DNA of 64,000 bases from JBBRZM01 sp963813635 (GTDB lineage Bacteria; Actinomycetota; Acidimicrobiia; IMCC26256; JBBRZM01): contig CAWEZO010000002.1 in the NCBI GenBank assembly GCA_963813635.1, forward strand, positions 310,001-374,000, in the 5' to 3' direction. Of the stretch, positions 55,476 through 63,935 are shown one piece after another (positions within the stretch are counted from its first letter, which is position 1; each line of letters begins with the position of its first letter). The position numbers and the translations under genes were made by a program. The notes beneath the pieces are model-generated. The model did not search any database and was not told the DNA's origin. It worked only from the letters and a program-made list of their open reading frames with translations.

Positions 55476-56543
55476 GTGAAGACTACGACGCCAATGCCTC
55501 CGAACATCGTTGCCGGTCTGCTGTTCGACTTCCCGCAGCCCGACGAGGGCGCAGGCTTCGAGGCCGACATCCGCCTCGGGCTCGAGGACGTCGTCGCGTT
55601 GCGACGCAGTGGGGTCGACGTCGAGTTGCGACGTGAACACGCACGCGGCCTGCCGATGGGAACGGCCGAAGATCTCGCCGCGGGGTTCCGCACGCTCGAA
55701 CAGGGCGGCGCGTCGATCGTCATCGGGCCGTCGATCAGCGACAACGGCGTCATCGCGCGGCGATCTTGCCGACGCAGCCGGCTTGGCGTGCATCAACTAC
55801 ACCGGCGGCGAGCGAACCCGGAGCGAGTGGATGTTCCAGTACCAGATCGGCTCGCTCGAAGAAGAGCCGCCGGTGCTCGCGCGCCGGCTGTACGAGCGCG
55901 GGGTGCGTCGGGTGGCGATCGTGCACGACGACTCGATCGTCGGTGACCGCTACCGCGAGTGCTTCGGCTGGGCCGCCGCCGGCCTCGGTCTCGATATCAC
56001 GGCTACGCGCGGCGATCAGCCCGACCACCGACGACGCCGAGGCCGTCGTGCACGACCTGCGCGCTACGGAACCCGCGGGGCTCGTGTACCTCGGGCTCGG
56101 CGCGTCATCGCGCGCGGTTGCGCTCGCCATCATCGCGGCGGGTTGGTCCATCCCCGTCGTCGCCAACTCGGCACTGATGTTCGGCTACGCCAAACCCGAC
56201 TGGCAAGACGCGTGGGCGGGCTGGGAGTACCTCGACGGCATCGCCGACGACAACGCCGTCCGCAAAGTGCTGCGCGAGAAGTCGCGGCGCACGGCGGCCG
56301 GCCCGATCGGCTGCGCCGCGTACGACATGGGCCGGCTGCTCGGTGAGGCGATCACCCGTGCCGACGCGACCGACCGTGTCGGGCTCAAAGAAGGCCTCGA
56401 GCGGGTGAAGCAACTGCCCGCCGCATCGGGCGTCGACGGCACCACCATGGGCTTCGGGGCCTGGGACCGCGCCGCGCTCGAAGGGCCAATACCTGGTGCT
56501 GCGCGAGTGGCGCGACGGCAGGAGCGTGCAAGTCGCGACCTGA
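55476..56543 (+). CDS. Type I periplasmic-binding-fold protein without signal peptide, frameshifted
   Basis: About 355 codons. NIVAGLLFDFPQPDEGAGFE, IRLGLEDVVALRRSGVDVEL, FRTLEQGGASIVIGPSISDN, WMFQYQIGSLEEEPPVLARR, RRVAIVHDDSIVGDRYRECF, GLVYLGLGASSRAVALAIIA and VTRADATDR-type segments fit the branched-chain amino-acid-binding fold. There is no signal peptide or lipobox from either GTG 55476 or Met 55494, so it may be a cytosolic sensor rather than a transport component. Frames change near 55762, 56025 and 56487; the end QYLVLREWRDGRSVQVAT is in the last frame. No permease genes adjoin. Confidence 0.75.
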
Positions 56544-56562
56544 CCGTCTTCGACGGGTCGGA

Positions 56563-57039
56563 TCACGCGTAGCGCGCGGTCTCGAGTATCTCGAGGACCT
56601 TGGCGTTGTCGGGGATGTTGAACTGCTGGTTGCCGACGTTGTCGAACAGGACCGTGCCCTCCTCGTCGATGACGAACAGGCCGGGTCGCTGGCCGAGCGC
56701 CATCAGCTTGCTCGTCACGTCCCATTCGTCGAACACCTTGTGGTCGGCGTCGACGACACAAGGGTATGGCAGCGGATTCGACTTCAGGAACGCCTGCGCG
56801 GCCGGCACGCTCTCGGCCGAGATCGCGAGCACCTCGGCGTTCAGGTCGGTGAACTCCTCATAGTCGTCGCGCAACTCCGCGAGATGCCGGCGGCAGAACG
56901 GTCAGGCGAAGCCGCGCAGGAACGCCAACACGACCGACCGCCCTCGATAGGACGACAGGGTGATCTCACCGCCGGTCGCGCTCGGAAGCGTGAAGTCGGG
57001 CGCAACCGAACCGGTGGTAACCGTGCTGCTCTTGCCCAT
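56563..57039 (-). CDS. Peroxiredoxin-like protein, probable selenoprotein (UGA at position 46)
   Basis: 158 codons in a single frame with one internal TGA (56904-56902). Before it: SVAPDFTLPSATGGEITLSS and SVVLAFLRGFA. After it: PFCRRHLAELRDDYEEFTDL, EVLAISAESVPAAQAFLKSN, YPCVVDADHKVFDEWDVTSK and GLFVIDEEGTVLFDNVGNQQ. Peroxiredoxin-like AhpC/TSA proteins have Cys exactly here (RGFxCPFC), so decoding gives a U-P-F-C redox motif (Sec46, Cys49). No indel is needed anywhere in the gene, and an SECIS-like hairpin lies 20-35 bases after the TGA. It would reduce peroxides with thioredoxin-like partners. selA/B/C/D are not in this window, so Sec decoding is inferred; a Cys-to-stop mutation is the alternative. 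Confidence 0.8.
56867..56882 (-). promoter_or_regulatory. Bacterial SECIS-like hairpin
   Basis: On the mRNA strand TCGCG-GAGTTG-CGCGA folds into a perfect 5-bp stem with a 6-base loop that begins with G. The loop's first G is 25 bases after the in-frame TGA. Known bacterial SECIS elements have a small apical loop with a G in its first two positions about 16-37 bases after UGA. It lies inside the coding sequence, as expected for bacteria. Confidence 0.65.
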
Positions 57040-57059
57040 GACCCGCAGCCTACGTCTCG

Positions 57060-57107
57060 ATTCTTGCGTCAGCAGCCGGGATGTCACCCCGGTTCGCGAC
57101 GAAGAAT
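57060..57107. repeat. Palindromic repeat family B, copy (48 nt)
   Basis: ATTCTTGCGTC (57060-57070) pairs imperfectly with GCGACGAAGAAT at the right end; inner CCGGGATG/CACCCCGG pairs through TC. It sits 20 bases upstream of the peroxiredoxin start in a divergent gap, so it may influence that gene's 5' region. The rest of the 243-base gap holds no recognisable gene. Confidence 0.92.
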
Positions 57108-57282
57108 GCCTCCTTGGGGTCGGTCGGGATTCGGCCACGTCGGCGGACGGGCCCGGATCAGTGTCACACCCCCCTGCGATCGTGGGTCATGGCACGACGA
57201 TGCGGTCCCCGAGGACGGCAGCGGCGTCCGGTACATTTGGGAATTACATGCGTGTAGTTCAAGCGCTGTGCAGGAGGATCTG

Positions 57283-57468
57283 ATGGCATTCGACCCCGCA
57301 GACGAGCTGGTCACCGACACGGTTCGTTTCGAGCCGTGCCACGAGTTCCGTGCCGATCCCGAGCTGCACCTGTGCCGCGAGTGCGGCTGGCTCGAAAGCG
57401 ACCACGGCGCAGAGGTCACCCCGCTGCCCGTGCGCGGGACCGTGACCTTGGAGCGCCGCACGTCATAG
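57283..57468 (+). CDS. Small putative zinc-binding protein (61 aa)
   Basis: 61 residues, MAFDPADELVTDTVRFEPCH at the start. C-H...C-x2-C...H spacing in EPCHEFRADPELHLCREC and GWLESDH suggests one structural zinc site. An excellent AGGAGG lies five bases before ATG 57283. No function recognised. It ends 15 bases from the convergent Ku gene. Intact. Confidence 0.8.
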   Translation: MAFDPADELVTDTVRFEPCHEFRADPELHLCRECGWLESDHGAEVTPLPVRGTVTLERRTS

Positions 57469-57483
57469 CACGGCCCGCCGCGC

Positions 57484-58433
57484 TCAGGCCGACTTGCGGC
57501 CCCGCGTCGACTTCTTGGCCGCTGCCTTCTTGCCGTTCGTCGCGCGGGTCTTCTTCGCCCCCACCGCCTTCTTGGGGCCCGCCTTCTTCGCTGGGTCGAT
57601 GACCCGGCGCCCTTGGCGGCCTTGCCGTCGCCCGCCGTGTCACCCTTGCCGGTACGCGCCAGGCTCGCCTCGAGCGCGGCCATGAGGTCGAGCACCTTGG
57701 CCGGCTCCTCGGGCTCGGGCTCGGCGACGATCTCCTCGCCCGCCGCCTTCTTGTCGATGAGCGCCAGCAGCTGCTTCGCGGTACTCGTCGTTGTACTTGT
57801 CGGGCTCGAAGTCGCCCGACAAGCGCCTCGATGAGCTGACGCGCCATCTTCAGCTCCGTCGGTCGGGATCCGACTTCGTCGTCGGGCAGCCCTCGAGCTG
57901 GTCCGCCGGCGATCACCTCGTCGGCGTAGCGCATCGTCTCGATGCAGAGCAGCGCCGTCGAGCGGCCGGATCGCGACCAGAGGTCTCCTTCGGCCCGCAT
58001 CACGAGCCGCGCCGACCGCGACCTTTCCTGCAGCTCGGTCATCGCGTCGACGAGCAGGCGGTACGGCTTCGCCGCGCCTCTGTCGGGCACCAGGTAGTAG
58101 GGCTGCTCGAAGTAGATCGGGTCGATCTGCGCGAGGTCGACGAAGTCCTCGATCTCGATCGTGCGGCTGGCCTTCGGGCGAAGGCCTTCAGCTCGTCGGC
58201 CTCGACCACGACGTAGCTGGCCCGTCGAGAGCTCGTAGCCCTTGACGATCTGCTCGTTGCGGCACCTCGTCACCGGTCGACGTCGGAGACCCGGCGGTAC
58301 CGGATCCGCGACGCCGGTACCCGCTTCGAGCTGATGGAAGCGGACGTCCTGCGAGCTTGGTGGCCGAGACGAGCTTCACCGGCACCGCGACGAGGCCGAA
58401 GCTGATCGAGCCGGTCCAGATGGCGCTGGGCAC
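57484..58433 (-). CDS. ku: Ku homodimer protein for non-homologous end joining, frameshifted
   Basis: About 316 codons. AIWTGSISFGLVAVPVKLVS is the invariant bacterial Ku start; IEIEDFVDLAQIDPIYFEQP, YYLVPDRGAAKPYRLLVDAM and LCIETMRYADEVI follow. The C-terminus is the usual Lys/Ala-rich DNA-binding tail (TRATNGKKAAAKKSTRGRK). It threads onto double-strand ends and recruits LigD. GTG 58433 (GAGGAGG upstream) is preferred over ATG 58460. Breaks near 58350, 58265, 58220, 58175, 57880, 57820, 57785 and 57600. Divergent from the LigD-polymerase gene 91 bases away. Confidence 0.92.
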
Positions 58434-58524
58434 AGGGCCCACCTCCTCGGTCGAGGGCACTAGGTTCGCAGGTCATGGTGCCGCGGTCCACGCAGCCGAC
58501 CACCAGCGGGGCGGCACGCGCCCG

Positions 58525-59435
58525 GTGAGCACGGTCGAGATCGCAGGCCGTCAGCTCCGTCTCTCGAATCTCGACAAGGTCCTGTACCCGCGGCCGGCTT
58601 CACGAAAGCCGCAGGTCGTCGACTACTACGCCCGCGTCGGCCCCGCCATGCTCCCCCACCTCGCCGACCGGCCGTCACGATGGTGCGATGGCCCAACGGG
58701 GTGGAAGGCGAGCGCTTCTTCGAGAAGCGCTGCTCCGCCGCACGCGTCCGAGTGGGTGCGCACGCACGGCCTATGGCGATCCCGACGACCCCATCGTCGG
58801 CTGTGTGGTCGACGAGCTCGCCGACGCTGGTGTGGATGGCCAACCTCGCCGCACTCGAGCTGCACACCCTGCGAGGCACGCCGTGAGCTCGCAGCAGCGA
58901 CCCGACTCGATGGTGTTCGACCTCGATCCGGGCCCGGCGCCGACATCCTCGACTGCTGCGCGCGTCGGCGTCGAGCTCCGCGAGCTCCTCGACGAGCTGG
59001 GCCTGCAAGCAGTGGTTAAGACATCCGGGCTCGAAGGGCTCCATCTCGCGGTGCCCTTGCACACCGAGGTGACCGACGACGACACGAAACTCTTCGCGCG
59101 CGCCCTCGGCCAGCTGCTCGCCACACGACGATCCGAACGCGTCACGGTGATCATGCGACAGCGAGGAGCGACGCGGAAAGGTCTTCGTCGACTGGAGCCA
59201 GAACGACCGATCGAAGACCACGGTCTGCGCGTACTCGCTGCGCGGCAACACCCGACCGACGGTCTCGACGCCCATCACTTGGGACGAGGCGATCGGCGCG
59301 ATCGCCGCGCACGACGCGGAGGCGTTGTCGTTCGAGGCGGAGGACGCGATCGATCGCGTCGAACGTCTCGGTGACCTCTATGCGGCGAATCTGTCGGTCA
59401 AGCAGACATTACCCACGTTGCCGTCGGCGGGTTGA
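58525..59435 (+). CDS. ligD: LigD-type polymerase/primase domain protein (stand-alone), frameshifted
   Basis: About 303 codons. EIAGRQLRLSNLDKVLYP starts the LigD polymerase (archaeo-eukaryotic primase) domain. QVVDYYARVGPAMLPHLADR, GERFFEKRCSAAR, VWMANLAALELHTLRG, DSMVFDLDPGPAPT (the DxD metal motif), KTSGLEGLHLAVPLH (the SGxxGxH nucleotide motif), VFVDWSQNDRSKTTVCAYSL and TPITWDEAIGA complete it. No ligase or phosphoesterase domain follows the stop at 59435, so this is a split LigD. It fills gaps at breaks held by Ku. GTG 58525 is the likely start. Breaks near 58610, 58680, 58760, 58840, 58890 and 59180. Confidence 0.9.
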
Positions 59436-59518
59436 ACATCGTCACCGTTGTCATCACGCGGTGACGGGTTTACGGTCCTCCGAGCGGCCGGCACGGGCGC
59501 GCCGCGAGGGGGGCTCAC

Positions 59519-60262
59519 ATGCGACGAAGGCTTGCTGGATCGTTGGTCGTGGTGGCACTCGTCGGCATGTTCGCCGGCTGTCTACCGGATACGACTCCGG
59601 CACCCCCGCCACGCAATCCGGTCGTGCTCGTCGCGGGGCTGTCGTCACCCGGGTGGGCCCTCGACCCGCTCGCGGCGCGACTTCAGTCGGACGGCTTCAC
59701 CACGAACATCTTCCAACTCCCGGGCTTCGGCTTCGGCGACATCGTGGCGTCCGCGCAGGCGCTCAAGACGCGCGTCGATCAGGTGCTGGCGTCCAAGGGT
59801 GCGACGAAGGTCGACCTCGTGGGGCACTCCGAAGGCGGGCTCGTCAGCCGCTACTACCTCAAGTACCTCGGCGGTACAGCCAAGGTCGGGCGCTACGTGA
59901 GTCTCGGCACGCCGCAGCACGGCACCACGCTCGCGAACCTGGGCACGTTCTTCTTCAACTGTCTCTCGATTGTCGCGTGTCAACAGATGGCCGCCGGCTC
60001 CGCGTTCCTCACCAACCTCAATGCGGGTGACGACACCCCCGGCAGCGTCGCGTACACGGCCATCTTCACCGAGGAGGACGAGCTCGTGCGACCGGTCTGG
60101 AACGCGTCACTCAACGACGGCGCGACGAATGCCCTCCTCCAAAACTTCTGCTTGCTGCGCGTCGTAGGCCACCTCGGCTTGATCATCGACGGCTCGGTGT
60201 ACGGGCTCGTCCGCACCGCGCTCCTCGGCCAAAACCCGTCGACGGGCTGCTTCGCGATCTGA
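59519..60262 (+). CDS. Lipase-like secreted alpha/beta-hydrolase (lipoprotein)
   Basis: 247 residues. Signal peptide RRRLAGSLVVVALVGMFAGC ends in lipobox FAGC. PVVLVAGLSSPGWALDPLAA holds the oxyanion segment, DLVGHSEGGLVSRYYLKYLG the nucleophile elbow (GHSEG), and the C-terminal RVVGHLGLIID the likely His; the acid lies in TEEDELVRP. It resembles Pseudomonas/Streptomyces LipA-type lipases (DUF7379/lipase-2 relatives). It would hydrolyse lipid or polyester outside the cell. ATG 59519. Intact. Confidence 0.88.
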   Translation: MRRRLAGSLVVVALVGMFAGCLPDTTPAPPPRNPVVLVAGLSSPGWALDPLAARLQSDGFTTNIFQLPGFGFGDIVASAQALKTRVDQVLASKGATKVDLVGHSEGGLVSRYYLKYLGGTAKVGRYVSLGTPQHGTTLANLGTFFFNCLSIVACQQMAAGSAFLTNLNAGDDTPGSVAYTAIFTEEDELVRPVWNASLNDGATNALLQNFCLLRVVGHLGLIIDGSVYGLVRTALLGQNPSTGCFAI

Positions 60263-60273
60263 ACCAGCGAAAG

Positions 60274-60319
60274 CGTTTGTGCACCAGCGGACGCTCTGGG
60301 GGCCACTTTTGCACGAACG
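60274..60319. repeat. Imperfect 46-nt palindrome
   Basis: Arms CGTTTGTGCA (60274-60283) and TGCACGAACG (60310-60319) differ at one position; the centre has AGCG-GA-CGCT. It follows the lipase stop by 11 bases and lies between two rightward genes; it could be that gene's terminator or another dispersed palindromic unit. Confidence 0.75.
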
Positions 60320-60361
60320 GTCGGAACGAACTGCCGTCACCGACGTTGGTAGCGTGCGCGG

Positions 60362-61183
60362 ATGGAGCTCGACGGAAAGGTCGCGATCGTCACCGGTGCG
60401 AGCCGCGGAGTGGGAGCAGCAGTGGCGCTCGCGCTGGCCCGTGAAGGTGTCGCCGTCGCGTGTGCAGCGCGCGCAACCGATGCCAACCCGCTGCCGATCC
60501 CGGGCACGATCGACGAGACCGCCGGCCGCATCGACGACGCAGGCGGCCGTGCGATCGCAGTGCCGACGAACCTCGCGAGCGAAGCCGCGACCGAGCGCAT
60601 GGTCGCGACAACCGTCCAACAGCTCGGCCCGGTCGACATCCTCGTCAACAACGCCGCGATCACCTTCCCGGGTGACCTCGACCTCGAGCTGAAGCGCCAC
60701 GACCTGATCTTCGCGATCAACCTCCGCGCCCCGCTCGTCGCCGCTCGCGCGGTCGTCCCCGGGATGAAGGCACGGCACGACGGCGCGATCCTCAACGTGT
60801 CATCGGCAGCCGCGCTCAACTACTTCCCGGGACTCATGGCATACGGGATGTCGAAGCTGGCCCTCGAACATCTCACCGTGTCGCTCGCGGCACAGCTCCG
60901 GCCGTTCGACGTCGCCGTCAACACCTTCCGGATCGACGTGCCGGTCGCGTCCGAGGGCTTCGTCGCCAACACGCCCGGGGCCGACTACTCCGATTGGGAG
61001 CCCACTGAAGTGGCTGCCGAAGGAATCGTCTGGATGCTCCGACAGCCGCCGACCTACACGGGGCGCAACGCCGGCATGGCCGCGTTGCGAGCCGAGCACG
61101 GGATCATGGCGTCGAAAGCAGAGCGCCCGTACCGGGCGCCCCCGTCCCTCATCGCCGATTCGCCGCTCCAGTTCCGGGGCTGA
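60362..61183 (+). CDS. SDR family oxidoreductase
   Basis: 273 residues. TGASRGVGAAVALALAREGV is the cofactor motif, NNAAITFPGDLDLELKRHDL the NNAx region, NVSSAAALNYFPGLMAYGMS with YGMSK the Ser-Tyr-Lys triad. KHRPY-type C-terminus extends past the usual length (ADYSDWEPTEVAAEGIVWML). Substrate unknown. ATG 60362. Intact and apparently monocistronic between palindromes. Confidence 0.9.
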   Translation: MELDGKVAIVTGASRGVGAAVALALAREGVAVACAARATDANPLPIPGTIDETAGRIDDAGGRAIAVPTNLASEAATERMVATTVQQLGPVDILVNNAAITFPGDLDLELKRHDLIFAINLRAPLVAARAVVPGMKARHDGAILNVSSAAALNYFPGLMAYGMSKLALEHLTVSLAAQLRPFDVAVNTFRIDVPVASEGFVANTPGADYSDWEPTEVAAEGIVWMLRQPPTYTGRNAGMAALRAEHGIMASKAERPYRAPPSLIADSPLQFRG

Positions 61184-61221
61184 ATCCCAGGCGGCGCACG
61201 TCCGACGCGCTACAAACAGGG

Positions 61222-61903
61222 ATGGGCTCCACCCGAACGCCCCGCGATGCGCAGCGCAGCCGCGTCTACCTGGCCGAGACACCGCTGCCGTCGAGCCCGC
61301 TGCCCGGTCTCGATGCGTCCGCGACGTTCGCCGACCGGGTCGTCGGCACCTTCTGGTGGCAGAGCGCGCTTCCCCGAGCACACAATCGACGCCGTCCCCC
61401 GATTGCGGCCGGGGAACGGCGCCCGCCAGGCCTTCTTCCGGGTCGATCCCGACGGCCCGACGATCACGCTCCCCCGCCGGTACCGCACGAAGGGCGTGGT
61501 GCTCCACGAGCTCGTGCACTGGGCCATGGCGGAGGTCGACGACCTGCCCCACCACGGCCGCACGTTCGCCCGTATCCTGCTCGACGCGACCGCGGAGTTC
61601 TGCGGGCCCGACCGTGCCGATGCGCTCGCCGCGCGGTACCGGGAGTCGGCGGTGCACGTGGCCCGGCCGGCGCGACAAGGCCCCGACGGCCGCTGGAATT
61701 ACGGCTGGGACGAGCGGCTGCGCCTCGGCAAGGGTCGACGGCTCACGGTGCATCATCACGCGGCCGGCGGCGGGCTGAGCACGGTGACGTCGGTGTTCGC
61801 CGGCTTCGAGACGGGCGGCGCGGCGCTGCGTTTCGCCGACGACGGAGCCGTCTTGCGGGTGCGCACCGCCGACGTCTGGAGGGTCGAGGCCGCGCCTGTG
61901 TGA
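61222..61903 (+). CDS. Putative zinc metallohydrolase (TIGR04338-like), copy 1, one frameshift
   Basis: About 226 codons. RDAQRSRVYLAETPLPSSPL starts the protein, ATFADRVVGTFWW follows, then after a frame change near 61370, FPEHTIDAVPRLRPGNGARQ, RTKGVVLHELVHWAMAEVDD and HGRTFARILLDATAEFCGPD. HELVH is an HExxH zinc-binding motif, and a distal His or Glu would complete the site. The N-terminal RDAQRSRVY recalls the actinobacterial TIGR04338 metallohydrolases. C-terminal RQGPDGRWNYGWDERLRLGK is shared with copy 2. Peptidase activity is suspected, not shown. Confidence 0.75.
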
Positions 61904-61926
61904 CGCGACGTGTTTCGATCGCATGA

Positions 61927-61951
61927 ATCATTTCTCTTGCAGAGGAATGAT
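61927..61951. terminator. Hairpin between the two metallohydrolase copies
   Basis: ATCATTTCTCT (61927-61937) and AGAGGAATGAT (61941-61951) pair with one mismatch around TGC. It lies in the 75-base gap after copy 1, without a T-run. It may attenuate or stabilise the transcript rather than terminate it. Confidence 0.5.
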
Positions 61952-61978
61952 CGGCGGCCTGGCGGGAATGATCCGAAC

Positions 61979-62666
61979 ATGTCCACGCGCCGGCCCCCTC
62001 GTGACTCGCAACAGGGCCGGTTGTACCGCGCGGAGCACCGCATTCCCGGCTCACCGCTCCCCGACCTCCGTGATTGCGAGCGCTTCATGGTGCGCGTGGT
62101 CGACTCGGCGTGGTGGCGCCGGCGGTTCCCCACCCGCGGCCTGGCGTCGTTGCCGGAGCTGCGGCCGGGCCTCCGTGTCGCCACGGCCTTCTACCGGCGT
62201 GACGAGACCGAAACCAGCATCACGATCCCTCCGAACTACCGCACCGCCGGGGTCGTGCTCCACGAGCTCGTCCACTGGGGCCTCGACACCGAGAACGACC
62301 TCACCGACCACGGCCTGACGTTCGCGCGGGCGTTGCTCGACGCGACGCGCCACTTCATCGAGCGCGGAACGCGCGGAACGGTTGGTGCGCTCCTACGACC
62401 GCCACGACGTGCGCGTCGCGCGTCCCGCCCGGCGCGGCCCCGACGGTCGGTGGCGCTACTGGTGTGACGAGCGCCTCGCGCTGGCTCGCGGCAAGACGGT
62501 CACCGTGCTGCACCGATCGGACCGCACCGAGTGGGCCCGCCTGGTCGGTCACCTCGAAGGCATCGAGCAACACGGATCGATGCTGCGCTTCTCGCCGGCA
62601 TCGCGCGGTGGCCGTGCCCGCCGGGTGCCGGTCGCAGCGGTCTGGGACGTACGCCCCATCCGCTGA
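61979..62666 (+). CDS. Putative zinc metallohydrolase, copy 2 (tandem paralogue), one frameshift
   Basis: About 229 codons. RPPRDSQQGRLYRAEHRIPG, CERFMVRVVDSAWWRRRFPT, TIPPNYRTAGVVLHELVHWG, LDTENDLTDHGLTFARALLD, then after a change near 62370, YDRHDVRVARPARRGPDGRW and RRVPVAAVWDVRPIR. The same HELVH motif, WW pair and C-terminal block as copy 1 show a tandem duplication with clear divergence. ATG 61979. The next frame (LPLTG tail) begins directly after the stop. Confidence 0.75.
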
Positions 62667-62963
62667 GTCGCTGGTCAAGGCGCCGGCCCCGCCTGCCGAT
62701 ATTGCGGAACCGGACAATCGGCAGCGGCGGGAGACCAGTGCGAGGCACGGAATTCGTTCGACACGGCCTCCGCTTCGGCGCGCTCGGCCGGCACACCGGA
62801 GGCAACACCCGACGCGCCCGCAGGCATCTTGCCGTTGACCGGCGCACGCAACGACCTGACACCGCTCACCGCTGCCGGACTCGGCTTCGTACTCGCAGGC
62901 TGCGGCACGCTGGCCATCAACCGTCGCCGCACCACTCACCGAGTACGCGGAAAGACACGCTGA
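62667..62963 (+). CDS. C-terminal LPLTG cell-wall anchor, gene start not found
   Basis: In one frame ending at 62963, LPLTGARNDLTPLTAAGLGF is followed by a hydrophobic stretch (VLAGCGTLAI) and NRRRTTHRVRGKTR. This is a sortase LPxTG sorting signal at 62829-62843 with membrane anchor and basic tail. Before it comes an Ala/Ser/Thr/Pro-rich stretch (SAGTPEATPDAPAG) and CRYCGTGQSAAAGDQCEA. No start codon or signal peptide is visible downstream of the metallohydrolase stop, so the gene may be truncated or hide an indel. The stop overlaps the next ATG (TGATG). Confidence 0.5.
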   Translation, partial: VAGQGAGPACRYCGTGQSAAAGDQCEARNSFDTASASARSAGTPEATPDAPAGILPLTGARNDLTPLTAAGLGFVLAGCGTLAINRRRTTHRVRGKTR

Positions 62964-63935
62964 TGCACGTTCGCCTTCGCTGCATGATGCGGGCCTTGGT
63001 CCCTCCGCTCGCGGCGCTCGCGGTGCTCGTCACCGGACCGCTCATCACGCCTGCGAGCGCGCATTCGGCCGGCACAATCACCGATTTCCCGCTGCCAACG
63101 GCGAACGCGGCGCCTCTCTTTGCGGTACCCGGCGCAGACGGAAACATGTGGTTCACCGAGAACGCGACGAGCAAGATCGGTCGAAGCACCCCCGACGGCG
63201 GCATCACTGAGTTCGCGACTCCCGACCCGAACGTCGGACCGGCAGCAATTGCGGCGCTCCCGGACGGCAACATCTACTTCAGTCAGGACACACAGAGCAT
63301 CGGCCGCATCAGTACAGCCGGCGTGTTCGGCAACATCCCGATCCCGCTTTCGAACGACAAGCCGAGCTTCTTGACGGGAGGCCCCGATGGCAACGTCTGG
63401 TACTCCGCGTTCCCGAACGCCGACATCGTGCGAATGACGCCGGCTGGTGACTTCAGCATGTTCGCGATTCCAAGCACTTCGCATGCCGGCGGGCTCGCAC
63501 CCGGGCCCGGCGGCGACTTGTGGTTCGGTGAGACCGGAGCCGACCTGATCGGGCGAATCACCATTGACGGAACGATCACCGAGTTCGCCACTCCCACCGG
63601 TGTTCGCGCGTTCGGCATCGCACCCAGTCTCGACGGCAACATGTGGTTCACCGCGCAGAGCACGAACCAGATTGGGCGTATCACCCCGAATGGCGCGATC
63701 ACGATGTTCGACGTCCCGACCCGCGAACAGCGGCGCGGCGGCGATCGCAACCGGGCCCGACGGCAACATGTGGTTCACGGAGATGAGCGCGAACAAGATC
63801 GCCCGGGTGCTGCGTGACGGGACGATCAACGAGTACGAGATTCCGACGCCGTCGAGCCAGCCGGCCGGCATCGGTACCGGGTCCGACGGTCGGCTGTGGT
63901 TCGTCGAGATGGCCGGCAACAACCTGCGCGAGTGA
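62963..63935 (+). CDS. Secreted Vgb-like beta-propeller protein, one frameshift
   Basis: About 323 codons. Signal peptide MMRALVPPLAALAVLVTGPL then ITPASAHSAG. About seven repeats of the pattern PDGNMWFTE...IGRI/S...G.ITEF(A)P follow (for example DGNMWFTENATSKIGRSTPD, GGDLWFGETGADLIGRITID, DGRLWFVEMAGNNLRE), as in virginiamycin-B-lyase-like and related secreted propellers. True lyase activity cannot be inferred. The frame changes near 63733. ATG 62963 is coupled to the LPLTG gene (TGATG). The stop overlaps the next GTG. Confidence 0.85.

Noticed and set aside
56880..56900. Alternative hairpin CCGC/GCGG just after the peroxiredoxin TGA
   Set aside because: Its loop G is only about 14 bases after the TGA, shorter than known bacterial SECIS spacing; the TCGCG/CGCGA hairpin fits better.
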